Assembly (NCBI GenBank): GCA_028289345.1 | Contig: JANQQL010000001.1 | Span: 186,001-250,000 of the forward strand | DNA from: Planctomycetota bacterium | Lineage (GTDB): Bacteria; Planctomycetota; B15-G4; SIAN01 | Reading direction: 5' to 3' | Length of the DNA: 64,000 bases | Program-made: the position numbers and the translations under genes | Notes under the pieces: model-generated | Database searches by the model: none | What the model saw: the letters and a program-made list of their open reading frames with translations, nothing else | What the model was told of the DNA's origin: nothing | Shown here: in pieces, positions 35,148 to 42,718 of the stretch | Layout: each line of letters opens with the position of its first letter | Numbering within the stretch: position 1 is the first letter of the stretch

Positions 35148-37634
35148 ATGAAAGGGCTCATTTGCGTCGCCGCGTTCGTCGTACTCGCCACGGCGATTTT
35201 CCTGGGCTCACGAGCCTGGCTGGGAGTCCCCACAACCTCACAATCCGAGGCGGTGACAAACGAGGAGTCCCGACCGGTCGAGCGCTCCAGGTCTGCGCCT
35301 CCTCCCTCGCCGATCCTCGAGTCGGTTCGCAGCGAAGCCACCGCCAATCCCGACGTCGGCGATCCACCGAACTCCGACACCACCCCCTCCGCGGAGCCAG
35401 AGTCCACAGCATCCATCGTGACTCGCATCCGGGGACGTTTCGTGGATGGGATGGGAAGAGTCGTGGCCCAAGTTCGGGTTCTCGTCGCAGGATCCGACCA
35501 GTCCCTCGAAAGCGATGAGTCCGGCAGGTTTCGATTCGAACATGTCTCGGACCCGGACGACGAGCCAAGCTCATTCCGGTTGAGCACCGTCCACGCAAAC
35601 TACGGCGCGCGGCGCTGGGAGTTGTTCCTTACCCCTGGCACCGATCATGACCTGGGCGACGTGCTTCTGGAAGCCGCGGTCAGCATCACGGGTACGGTGG
35701 TGGATTCCGGGGGAGCAGCCCTGGGCGCCATCACCGTCCAAGTCGAAGAGGCCCTGCGATCCGTGCGGGGCTCACGTTTCACCGGTGCCGACGACCCTTT
35801 GACCAGCGTGACGAGCGCCGCCGACGGCACGTTTCGGATCACCCACCTGCATGCCGGTCCCGTGCGCCTTTGGGCCGGCGGTGAGGGCTGGTCCTGGGCC
35901 ACCAGCGACGAACTGGAACTGCGACCCGGAGAAAACCTTCAGGGGATCACTCTTGTCGTCACCCCGTTGGAACCCGAGGACAGCATCGAGCTGGTGGTGG
36001 TCGATCCGGAGGGGAATCCGGTCCCCCGCGCCGACCTTCACTATCGCTACCAAACCGGGGGACGATCCGGATCGGGAACCACACGAACCGATGAGCAAGG
36101 ACGTTATCGCGCGTTCCTCGCGCTGCGCATCCCCCACTCGTTCCGCGCATCCGATCCCGACAAGCGCTTTCGCCCCGCCATCGCCCACGACGTCCTCCCT
36201 GGAAAGCACGACCTCGTCCTGAAGCTGGGTCCGCGGAAAGTCATGGCTCTCGACGTGCGCGACGAGCAGAACCGCGCGGTCGAAACCTTTCGTGTTTCGC
36301 TCCGCGATTCTTCCGGGAAACTCTCCGAGTTGGAGAACCTCCGGGCCGAACCGGAGAACGCGCCGGCCGAACTCCTCGTTCCGCCCGTTCCTTTCGACGT
36401 GACCGTCGAGGCCGACGGTTTTGCGCTGGCGAAAAGCGGACCATACGAGCCGGATCAAACTCCGGCCTCTCTCAAGGTCGAACTTCGAGCGCTTCCTCGA
36501 GTTCGAGGGACGGTCACCGTGGAAGGTCGCCCCGAGGAAGGAGCCGATGTGGCGCTGTATCGCGGTCGCCGATCCGGGGAATCGCTGAATATCAACGGGT
36601 TCGCCTGTCGTTCTCAGCGAGGAAGCGAAGCCCGAACGACCAGCGACGAGGACGGCCGCTTTGCTCTCACCGTTCGGGAAGCCGGTCCCTACTTCTTGCG
36701 AGCAGATTTTCCCGACCACGCTCCCGCCGAACTGGGTCCGCTCGACATCGATCCAAATGTCGGCATGGAAGGGCTGGAACTCGCTCTCGCCCCCGGCGGG
36801 GCCATTCGCGGCAAAGTCCTGGTTCCGTCAGGGAATCCGCGGGCAGATCTCATCGTGGGGATCTCCCGCGGGGACGGCCATGGCGTGACTCAGCGCACGG
36901 ACGCTCAAGGAGAGTTCTTCTTCGATCAGTTGACGCCGGGCCAGTGGCTCGTGGAGTGGCGCGATGCAGAGATCCTTCCCCACACCACGTCGTCTTCGTC
37001 GAGCAGCAGCAATGGGAGTTCCCCCGAGCTGCCCTGGAACTGCCTGGTTCACGAAGGGCAGGTCACCCACTTCGACCTGGACCTGACTCAGCTGCAGGTG
37101 GCTTCTCTTGAAGGGCAGTTCCAATCTCCCGGCCTGGAAGGAGAACGCTTTCGAGCAACTCTCTCTCCAAGGGGAGCATCTTCCGCCAAGGACCGCGCTT
37201 GCGATCTGGACTCCGAAGGGCGCTTCGACCTCGAGGTCAGCTCCCTCGGTCCCCACGAATTGACGGTGCACGGGGAACTCGATTCGTTGCACCACATCCG
37301 GTTCGACGAACCGTTGGAACTGGTTCCAGGAAGAAACCTGTGGGAACTGGAGGTTCCTGCCGGCCGCTTGCGGATTTCCTTCGGCGCCACCGTGGACCGC
37401 GCCGAAGGGGTGGAACTGTTCTGGGGTGATGAAGATCGCCAAGCGACGATTCACATCATTGCGCGAACCCCCGCTGCCGGTACCAGTTTGGAGCTGTGGG
37501 CCCCGGCCGGGAAGTCGGATCTGGTCTATCACTTGGACGACGGCGAGCGTCGTTCCGCTCGAATTCACGTTTCCGCGGACAAGATCGAGCCCGTGAATCT
37601 ACCGGTCGAACCTCTCGTTGCCGAGGAACGATAG
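35148..37634 (+). CDS. Exported protein with multiple carboxypeptidase-regulatory-like domains
   Basis: 828 residues from the ATG at 35148, which has GGGAGG 6 nt upstream. The track ORF starts 102 nt earlier. An N-terminal hydrophobic segment (LICVAAFVVLATAIFLGS) is a signal or membrane anchor. A Pro/Ser/Glu-rich linker follows, then several beta-sandwich repeats of the CarboxypepD_reg / Cna-B-like type: IRGRFVDGMGRVVAQVRVLV, ITGTVVDSGGAALGAITVQV, VVVDPEGNPVPRADLHYRY, VRGTVTVEGRPEEGADVALY and IRGKVLVPSGNPRADLIVGI, each ending in a DGxFxF-type strand. A Ser run (TTSSSSSSSNGSS) lies near 620. No enzyme domain was seen; a scaffold or adhesin role on the cell surface is an inference. Confidence 0.85.
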   Translation: MKGLICVAAFVVLATAIFLGSRAWLGVPTTSQSEAVTNEESRPVERSRSAPPPSPILESVRSEATANPDVGDPPNSDTTPSAEPESTASIVTRIRGRFVDGMGRVVAQVRVLVAGSDQSLESDESGRFRFEHVSDPDDEPSSFRLSTVHANYGARRWELFLTPGTDHDLGDVLLEAAVSITGTVVDSGGAALGAITVQVEEALRSVRGSRFTGADDPLTSVTSAADGTFRITHLHAGPVRLWAGGEGWSWATSDELELRPGENLQGITLVVTPLEPEDSIELVVVDPEGNPVPRADLHYRYQTGGRSGSGTTRTDEQGRYRAFLALRIPHSFRASDPDKRFRPAIAHDVLPGKHDLVLKLGPRKVMALDVRDEQNRAVETFRVSLRDSSGKLSELENLRAEPENAPAELLVPPVPFDVTVEADGFALAKSGPYEPDQTPASLKVELRALPRVRGTVTVEGRPEEGADVALYRGRRSGESLNINGFACRSQRGSEARTTSDEDGRFALTVREAGPYFLRADFPDHAPAELGPLDIDPNVGMEGLELALAPGGAIRGKVLVPSGNPRADLIVGISRGDGHGVTQRTDAQGEFFFDQLTPGQWLVEWRDAEILPHTTSSSSSSSNGSSPELPWNCLVHEGQVTHFDLDLTQLQVASLEGQFQSPGLEGERFRATLSPRGASSAKDRACDLDSEGRFDLEVSSLGPHELTVHGELDSLHHIRFDEPLELVPGRNLWELEVPAGRLRISFGATVDRAEGVELFWGDEDRQATIHIIARTPAAGTSLELWAPAGKSDLVYHLDDGERRSARIHVSADKIEPVNLPVEPLVAEER

Positions 37635-37704
37635 CAGGCCGGCGAAAAGGCCTCGGATGGCCGATCGAGAGGTTTTCGTTTCCGTCGAGGAGACGGACGC
37701 AGGC
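37633..37704. repeat. Copy 2 of the 72-nt intergenic repeat with hairpin
   Basis: Starts at the stop codon of the gene at 35148 and ends 21 nt before the stop of the convergent minus-strand gene. The stem is CCTCG...CGAGG where copy 1 has TCTCG...CGAGA, so one pair has changed from T-A to C-G. On the minus strand the stem is followed by CCTTTTCG, so it could terminate the gene at 37726. Confidence 0.6.
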
Positions 37705-37725
37705 GAACCGGTGGATTCGTCCGCT

Positions 37726-39054
37726 TCACTTCTCCCCGCTCGCCGACGGGGATGGCGCGACTTGCTCCCAGACCACCTTTCCCTTGGCATCGCAGGCGCG
37801 CAGCCGGTGGTCGCCGTCGGGTAGGTACAGCGTCGGCTGAGAGTTCTCGGGTCGTAACAGGAATTGATCCACAGGGATCGCCTGTTCGATCGACTCGTTC
37901 GCGGCAAAGGCTTGCACCAGCAGCCATTCCCCCTTCGGAACCGTGGGCAGACCAGACACGGACACGGGACGGCGAAAAGGACTCGCGCGCAACCAGGTCG
38001 GCCGGTCATGCTCGAAGTGGAAGCGCGGGTGGACGACAGAAATGTCGTGAACTCCCTCGGGAGTCCCTCCCGACCACCACTCGCCGTTCTCCTGCAAGAG
38101 CACCGAGGGAACCTTCACTTCGAATCGTTGCAAGATTTCGGCATAGATGTCCGGCTCAAACTCGGGGTCACTGCGCGGGTAAAGGCGGGTCTGATCGACG
38201 GTCAGGGGATCCAGTCCGGTCGTTTCCTTGAGCCGCGCGGCCATCCACGCGTTGCCTCCAATCGGGACTTCCGAAAGATGGGAGTAACCGAGATGCACGA
38301 GGATCTTCTCCTCGGGGTTCTCGTCGAGAAATCGGACCAGGTGCTTCGCTTGGGCCATTTCCCGGCGTTCGATCCCCGGAGCGCCTTCGGTGTCTGTGGG
38401 GCGTACCTCGTAAGGGATCAACCCATAACCGAGGTTCAACGCCACCCGCACCATCTCTCCGAACGCCGGCTCCTGGGTGTAGTAGCCTCCAGACAGAGTC
38501 GGGTACCCACGGCTCTCGAAGGGATGACCGTCGAACTCATAGGACTCTTCGTTGGAGAGTGTCTCCAGGGCGAGATAGCGAAAACCCAAGTCGTACAGCG
38601 GCTCGAGCAGTTGCCGAGTGAACTCGCGGTGCAGGGGAACGTGGTGCGCTTCGTTGATCATCACCACGCGGCGGTCGGCGGCCTCTTGAGTGATGGCCTC
38701 CACCGCGTCTTGCAAAGCGGCCTTCGAGGGCGGATCGGTCAGTTCGCGCCACTCTCCTCCTTGCCGATCCCACACCTGCTGGGCCATGCGGTGCGCACCC
38801 ACGAAAGACAGCCAAGTGGCAGCCACCTCTTCGACCCCCTCGGGGATCGCGTTCTCGCGGCTCAGCACGTCGAAGACCGCGGCATAGTTGCCCGGCGACC
38901 CGTTGCCTTCGAAGGCCTCGAAAACTTGGTTCGAAAACTTGCTCATGAGCTGCATTTGCTTCTGGAGGTCTGCGTCCTGGGCGGATGACCCGTCGCCGCT
39001 CCCCCCCCAAATCGCGGCAAACACTGCGACAACCAAAAGTCTTGGGAAGCTCAT
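37726..39054 (-). CDS. Secreted EreA/ChaN-superfamily protein
   Basis: 442 residues from the ATG at 39054 (AGGAGAG upstream); the track start is 39 nt earlier. A signal peptide is visible (SFPRLLVVAVFAAIWGG). Residues of about 140-330 match the erythromycin-esterase/ChaN/TraB-like superfamily: VVMINEAHHVPLHREFTRQLLEPLYDLGF with the Glu-x-His-His motif, YLALETL, and HLGYSHLSEVPIGG. In EreA these Glu/His residues activate water; in ChaN they bind haem or iron. The C-terminal 100 residues or so are beta-rich. Which reaction this exported version performs is unknown. Convergent with the gene at 35148; repeat copy 2 lies between. Confidence 0.72.
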   Translation of the reverse strand: MSFPRLLVVAVFAAIWGGSGDGSSAQDADLQKQMQLMSKFSNQVFEAFEGNGSPGNYAAVFDVLSRENAIPEGVEEVAATWLSFVGAHRMAQQVWDRQGGEWRELTDPPSKAALQDAVEAITQEAADRRVVMINEAHHVPLHREFTRQLLEPLYDLGFRYLALETLSNEESYEFDGHPFESRGYPTLSGGYYTQEPAFGEMVRVALNLGYGLIPYEVRPTDTEGAPGIERREMAQAKHLVRFLDENPEEKILVHLGYSHLSEVPIGGNAWMAARLKETTGLDPLTVDQTRLYPRSDPEFEPDIYAEILQRFEVKVPSVLLQENGEWWSGGTPEGVHDISVVHPRFHFEHDRPTWLRASPFRRPVSVSGLPTVPKGEWLLVQAFAANESIEQAIPVDQFLLRPENSQPTLYLPDGDHRLRACDAKGKVVWEQVAPSPSASGEK

Positions 39055-39420
39055 GAGGACTCTCCTTGACCAACCCGGTGGTCCCGTGGACAAAAGGCCC
39101 CGGGCGGCACCAAAAACCTCTCGCAGAATGATTCACGAAACACGTCGGCCAAGACCCCGCGTCTCTTGCCGCACCCAGGCCACGACCGCCGGCGGCGGAA
39201 ACGGCTGTCGGATCGGGTCTCTCCCCCGAAGCAGGCTCGTCAAGTTCGACCAAGGCACCGGTTCGCCCCGATCCCGCGACCGACGTTCCAACACTCGTTC
39301 CGCGGCCTCCTAGAAAACAGGAATCAGCGTCGAAACGTTTGCCCCGTGTTGAAAGATCCGAGACAATTCTCGGCGGTCGCTCCCGGCACGAGGGGCGAAT
39401 TTCCGGAAGGATGCCGCCCC
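39055..39420. other. Divergent intergenic region between the EreA-like gene and purM
   Basis: 366 nt with no protein-like ORF of its own and no RNA gene seen. It holds a candidate purM promoter (39339-39367) and presumably the promoter of the minus-strand gene. Confidence 0.5.
39339..39367 (+). promoter_or_regulatory. Candidate promoter of purM
   Basis: TTGCCC (39339-39344), a 17-nt spacer and GACAAT (39362-39367), each 4 of 6 matches to sigma-70 consensus, 54 nt before the ATG. Confidence 0.35.
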
Positions 39421-40524
39421 ATGAACCAGCCGAAGAGCGCCACCTACTCCCAGTCGGGAGTGGATCTGGCAAAGGCCGACTCGTTTCTCGGTGCCATGCT
39501 GGGTTGGATCGGCAAGACCGAGTCCCCGGGGGGACGCCATCGCTCGTTGATCCCCAACGGATACTACGCCAGCGTCTTGGATCTCGGGATGGAGCAGGCC
39601 CTGGCGCTCGCCACCGACGGGGTCGGGAGCAAGATTTTGGTAGCGGAGATGGCCGGGGACTATTCCGGCGTCGGCATCGACTGCATCGCCATGAACGTCA
39701 ATGACCTGATCTGCGTCGGCGCCGATCCCGTGGCCATGGTCGACTACCTGGCGATCCAGGACCCACCGGTCGAGGTCGGAGAGCAACTGGGTCGGAGTTT
39801 GTACGAAGGCGCCAAAGAAGCCGGCATTTCGATTCCCGGCGGCGAGCTCGCCCAACTCCCGGAGATGATCCGCGGGCTCCGGGATGGGGAAGGCATCGAC
39901 TTGGCCGGTGCCGCATTTGGTTTGGTTCGCCCGGAAGCCATTAGCGAGGGAAAAGGACTGGTCGACGGGGACGTTCTCTTGGGCGTGGCTTCGAATGGAG
40001 TCCACTCCAACGGCTTCACCCTGGTCCGCAATGTCGTGTTCGACCGCCAAGGCATGAAGCCCACCGACAAACTGCCCGAGCTGGGGGACCGAACCATCGG
40101 TGAGGAACTCCTTCGTCCCACGGCCTTGTACGTGTCAATGGCGAGAGTTCTTCACGAAGAGTCTCTGTTCCCCAAAGCCCTGCTGCACATCACCGGCGGC
40201 GGATTCTTGAACCTGCTGCGAGTGGCCTCAGACAACATTCAGTTCGTCATCGAAACGCCTCCCGACCTGCCCCCCATCTTCCGCCTGCTCCAGGAATGGG
40301 GTTCGGTCAGCGACGAAGAAATGCACCGAGTGTTCAACCTGGGGGTCGGCATGGTGCTGGCCGTGGCTCCCGACCGCGCGGCGGCAACCCAGCAAGCCAT
40401 CGAAGAGCACGGCAAGCACCAAGTGTTTCCCCTCGGCAAGATCACCGCCGCAGAAGGAAAGTCGGTGCTGCTGCCCACGCGAGGCCTGGTGGGCCGCGGA
40501 GAGACTTTCGAGCAAGCGACTTGA
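39421..40524 (+). CDS. purM: Phosphoribosylformylglycinamidine cyclo-ligase (AIR synthetase)
   Basis: 367 residues. Closes the imidazole ring: FGAM + ATP to AIR, the fifth step of purine synthesis. Visible family features are YSQSGVDLAKADSFL, the metal/ATP strand LALATDGVGSKILVA, GIDCIAMNVNDLICVGADPVAMVDYLA, GGELAQLPEMI, SNGVHSNGFTLVR, and HITGGGFLNLLRV. The ATG at 39421 starts the conserved region and has GGAAGG upstream; the track ORF extends 255 nt further without family similarity. No other purine gene is adjacent. Confidence 0.96.
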   Translation: MNQPKSATYSQSGVDLAKADSFLGAMLGWIGKTESPGGRHRSLIPNGYYASVLDLGMEQALALATDGVGSKILVAEMAGDYSGVGIDCIAMNVNDLICVGADPVAMVDYLAIQDPPVEVGEQLGRSLYEGAKEAGISIPGGELAQLPEMIRGLRDGEGIDLAGAAFGLVRPEAISEGKGLVDGDVLLGVASNGVHSNGFTLVRNVVFDRQGMKPTDKLPELGDRTIGEELLRPTALYVSMARVLHEESLFPKALLHITGGGFLNLLRVASDNIQFVIETPPDLPPIFRLLQEWGSVSDEEMHRVFNLGVGMVLAVAPDRAAATQQAIEEHGKHQVFPLGKITAAEGKSVLLPTRGLVGRGETFEQAT

Positions 40525-40631
40525 ACCACCGTTGAGGTGGCGAACCAGCGGTCGGCCTGGTTGCGCCGGAGCACCGAGTTGAGATGCTCGGTTCCCCATC
40601 CACATTCCTCGACAGCCGTTGGACGCAGAAT

Positions 40632-41849
40632 CTAGCGCTGGAACGAGGGGAGATATCCGAAGGGCACGGCCAGCGTCAACGCGGCCATCGACGTGCAGTA
40701 GATGTCGCCGTGCTCCGATCCGGAGAACGATCCGTTCTCGGGATTCCGTTGGCGCTCCAGGGCATCGACCAGGCGTGGATAGTAGCGACGGAAGTGGCGG
40801 AGGCTCTGGTACTGCCAGTAAGACTGGGTGGCGTAGAGGCGTCCATACCAGGGGAACGGGTCATCTTCCTTGTAGTTGGCAAGGGGATCGGTGCGGCGCA
40901 TGTATTCGATGCCGCGTTCGATGAACTCGCCGTCGTAGACGCCGGTCTGATTCAACGCGGACACGGCAGCCGCAGTCAGCGCAAAGCTGGTATCGGGACT
41001 GCCGAGCTTGTAGCGAAAGCCTCCGGCCGCGGGACCGTTCTTCACCTGGGAGTTGCGGATGTAGCGAATGGCTCCCTGGATCACCGATTCGTCCACTCGG
41101 ATTCCTGCTTCGTGAGCCGCGCGCAGAGCCTGCAACTGGGTGATCGTCACCGAGCCCTCGTGGAACATGCCACGTTGGTACTCGTACCCCCAACCACCGC
41201 TTTCGGTTTGAGCCAGTTCGATGCAATGCACCGCGGCTTGAAGCTTGGCACGGAGTTCCTGACGGTCGTGCTCATTGCGCTCGCCGAAGGTCATGCCATA
41301 AGCAAGTGCCAATGCCCATGTCGCATAGCCGTGGCCATGCATGCGCGACGTGGTGTCGTTGGCATCGAAGATCGAGGCCCACTGGTGCGGCCCCTCGAGC
41401 ATCCCGCAGTCGCAGTTGGTCGGCTTGGTGCGGGTCAGAATCCAGCGAATGCAGCTGCGGACCTCTTGGACATAGGCTCCCTGATCCAGCGTATGGCCAT
41501 TGGCCATGAACGCCAACGCGCCCAAAGCCGTCTTGGCCACTGTGGCGTCCTTGCCACTGGTGTTGCGCTGGAACGAGCCGTCTCCTTGCAGGCGTGAGCT
41601 TTCCGCCAGGAACTTCAAGCACGCGTCCGCAATCCGGCTGGCGCGCAACGCCTCGTCCGTGACTCCATCCGCAAGCCCGTCCCATTCGGAGGAGGAGGCG
41701 TCGCGAGGCTCGTCCTCTTCTCCTTCCGAAGCCCGGACGGAACCGGAGTGTGGAGCGGCCACGAGAACTCGAGAGAACGTCCATGACGAGAGAGCGATCG
41801 CCAACGCCAGGAACCGGGTCCCGGATCGCTGCAAGCCTCTCCGCTCCAT
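40632..41849 (-). CDS. Secreted alpha/alpha-toroid (prenyltransferase/terpene-cyclase-like) protein B
   Basis: 405 residues from the ATG at 41849 (GAGGGAGAGA upstream); the track start is 66 nt earlier. An N-terminal hydrophobic signal (FLALAIALSSWTFSRVLVAA) is present. The body consists of helical-hairpin repeats of the squalene-cyclase/prenyltransferase type, with QW-like loops LQGDGSFQRN, ESGGWGYEYQRG and RNPENGSFSG and the turn DTSFALTAAAVSAL. No DxDD cyclase acid motif is complete, so it is probably a binding protein rather than a cyclase. It is a paralogue of the protein at 47669. Last gene of the moxR operon, 87 nt after the previous stop. Confidence 0.82.
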   Translation of the reverse strand: MERRGLQRSGTRFLALAIALSSWTFSRVLVAAPHSGSVRASEGEEDEPRDASSSEWDGLADGVTDEALRASRIADACLKFLAESSRLQGDGSFQRNTSGKDATVAKTALGALAFMANGHTLDQGAYVQEVRSCIRWILTRTKPTNCDCGMLEGPHQWASIFDANDTTSRMHGHGYATWALALAYGMTFGERNEHDRQELRAKLQAAVHCIELAQTESGGWGYEYQRGMFHEGSVTITQLQALRAAHEAGIRVDESVIQGAIRYIRNSQVKNGPAAGGFRYKLGSPDTSFALTAAAVSALNQTGVYDGEFIERGIEYMRRTDPLANYKEDDPFPWYGRLYATQSYWQYQSLRHFRRYYPRLVDALERQRNPENGSFSGSEHGDIYCTSMAALTLAVPFGYLPSFQR

Positions 41850-41936
41850 TCTCTCTCCCTCGTGATCCGACAAGGCCCCGAAGTCAGTATCCACCCGCGA
41901 GCCTGGATGATTCATGAAGACCTCGGCGAACTCTCG

Positions 41937-42656
41937 CTAGTTGCCAGAGTCCCGCGTCTGGTTCACCCGTCGGTAATAGAGCTCCATCCAGTGCCGATAG
42001 CGGGCGGGGAAATCGTCGATGTCGTGGCGCTGCAGATCTTCGGCATCCTTCGGAGGCAGAACTCCCCACCGACCGGAAAGGTCCGTCTGTTCAAACTCAC
42101 CGGTTTCTCCGCGCGGCGGAGGTTGCTTGGCGGGATCTTGAGAGGCGGGGGAATTGTCGGGACGCGGGCTCTTCGGCTGTTCGGACTCGTGAGGCTTCGG
42201 TTGTTGTTCTGGATTGTCCTGCTTGGCCAGGTCCTGAGGCTCTTCGGACTTCTCGCGCTTCGGCTGATTCTGCGGCTGGGGCTCCTGGCTCTGCTCTTGC
42301 GGGGACCCGCTTTGGCAGCTCTGGGGTGCCTTGGCCATTTGAATCAGCTCTTCGATCCCACCAACCACCGACTCCGACTTCGACTGGGCCTCGAAGAGCA
42401 GCTCTTCAATCTTTTCTGCGGTTTCCTGGGCCAGTTCGCTGGTGCGCTCCCCGGCGGTCCCATTCAACAGGAGTTCGTTCACTTCCCGCATGTTGCGGCG
42501 AATCCGCTGCATCACCGCCTGCAACTTGGCGGCTTCGGGATCGGTCGCTTGAGCATCGGCCGTCGGCGCGGCCGCCATGACCGCCCCGATCACAGCCAGG
42601 GAAAGCGCCCATCCTCGGGATGAACGGGAAGTCGGTACGTTGGTCGTCGTTTGCAT
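41937..42656 (-). CDS. Exported Gln/Pro/Glu-rich protein with conserved C-terminal YRHWMELYYRRVN motif
   Basis: 239 residues from the ATG at 42656 (AAGGA upstream). A signal peptide is visible (WALSLAVIGAVMAAAPTADAQ). A helical region (about 45-110) contains MQRIRRNMREVNELLLNGT. A charged low-complexity segment rich in Gln, Pro, Glu and Lys follows (about 115-195), and the end reads FPARYRHWMELYYRRVN. That ending resembles short proteins next to DUF4175-like genes in planctomycetes, as far as I can judge. Probably a disordered linker subunit of the complex encoded by this operon. Confidence 0.75.
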   Translation of the reverse strand: MQTTTNVPTSRSSRGWALSLAVIGAVMAAAPTADAQATDPEAAKLQAVMQRIRRNMREVNELLLNGTAGERTSELAQETAEKIEELLFEAQSKSESVVGGIEELIQMAKAPQSCQSGSPQEQSQEPQPQNQPKREKSEEPQDLAKQDNPEQQPKPHESEQPKSPRPDNSPASQDPAKQPPPRGETGEFEQTDLSGRWGVLPPKDAEDLQRHDIDDFPARYRHWMELYYRRVNQTRDSGN

Positions 42657-42718
42657 GGCAAGGTTCCTTCGGAAGAACGAAGCACGGTCCCCTCGCTTGG
42701 AAGACTTCGAATCGAGAA

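Noticed and set aside
40525-40631. Terminator between purM and the toroid gene
   Set aside because: Small hairpins occur (CCACC/GGTGG and others), but none is followed by a T tract on either strand.
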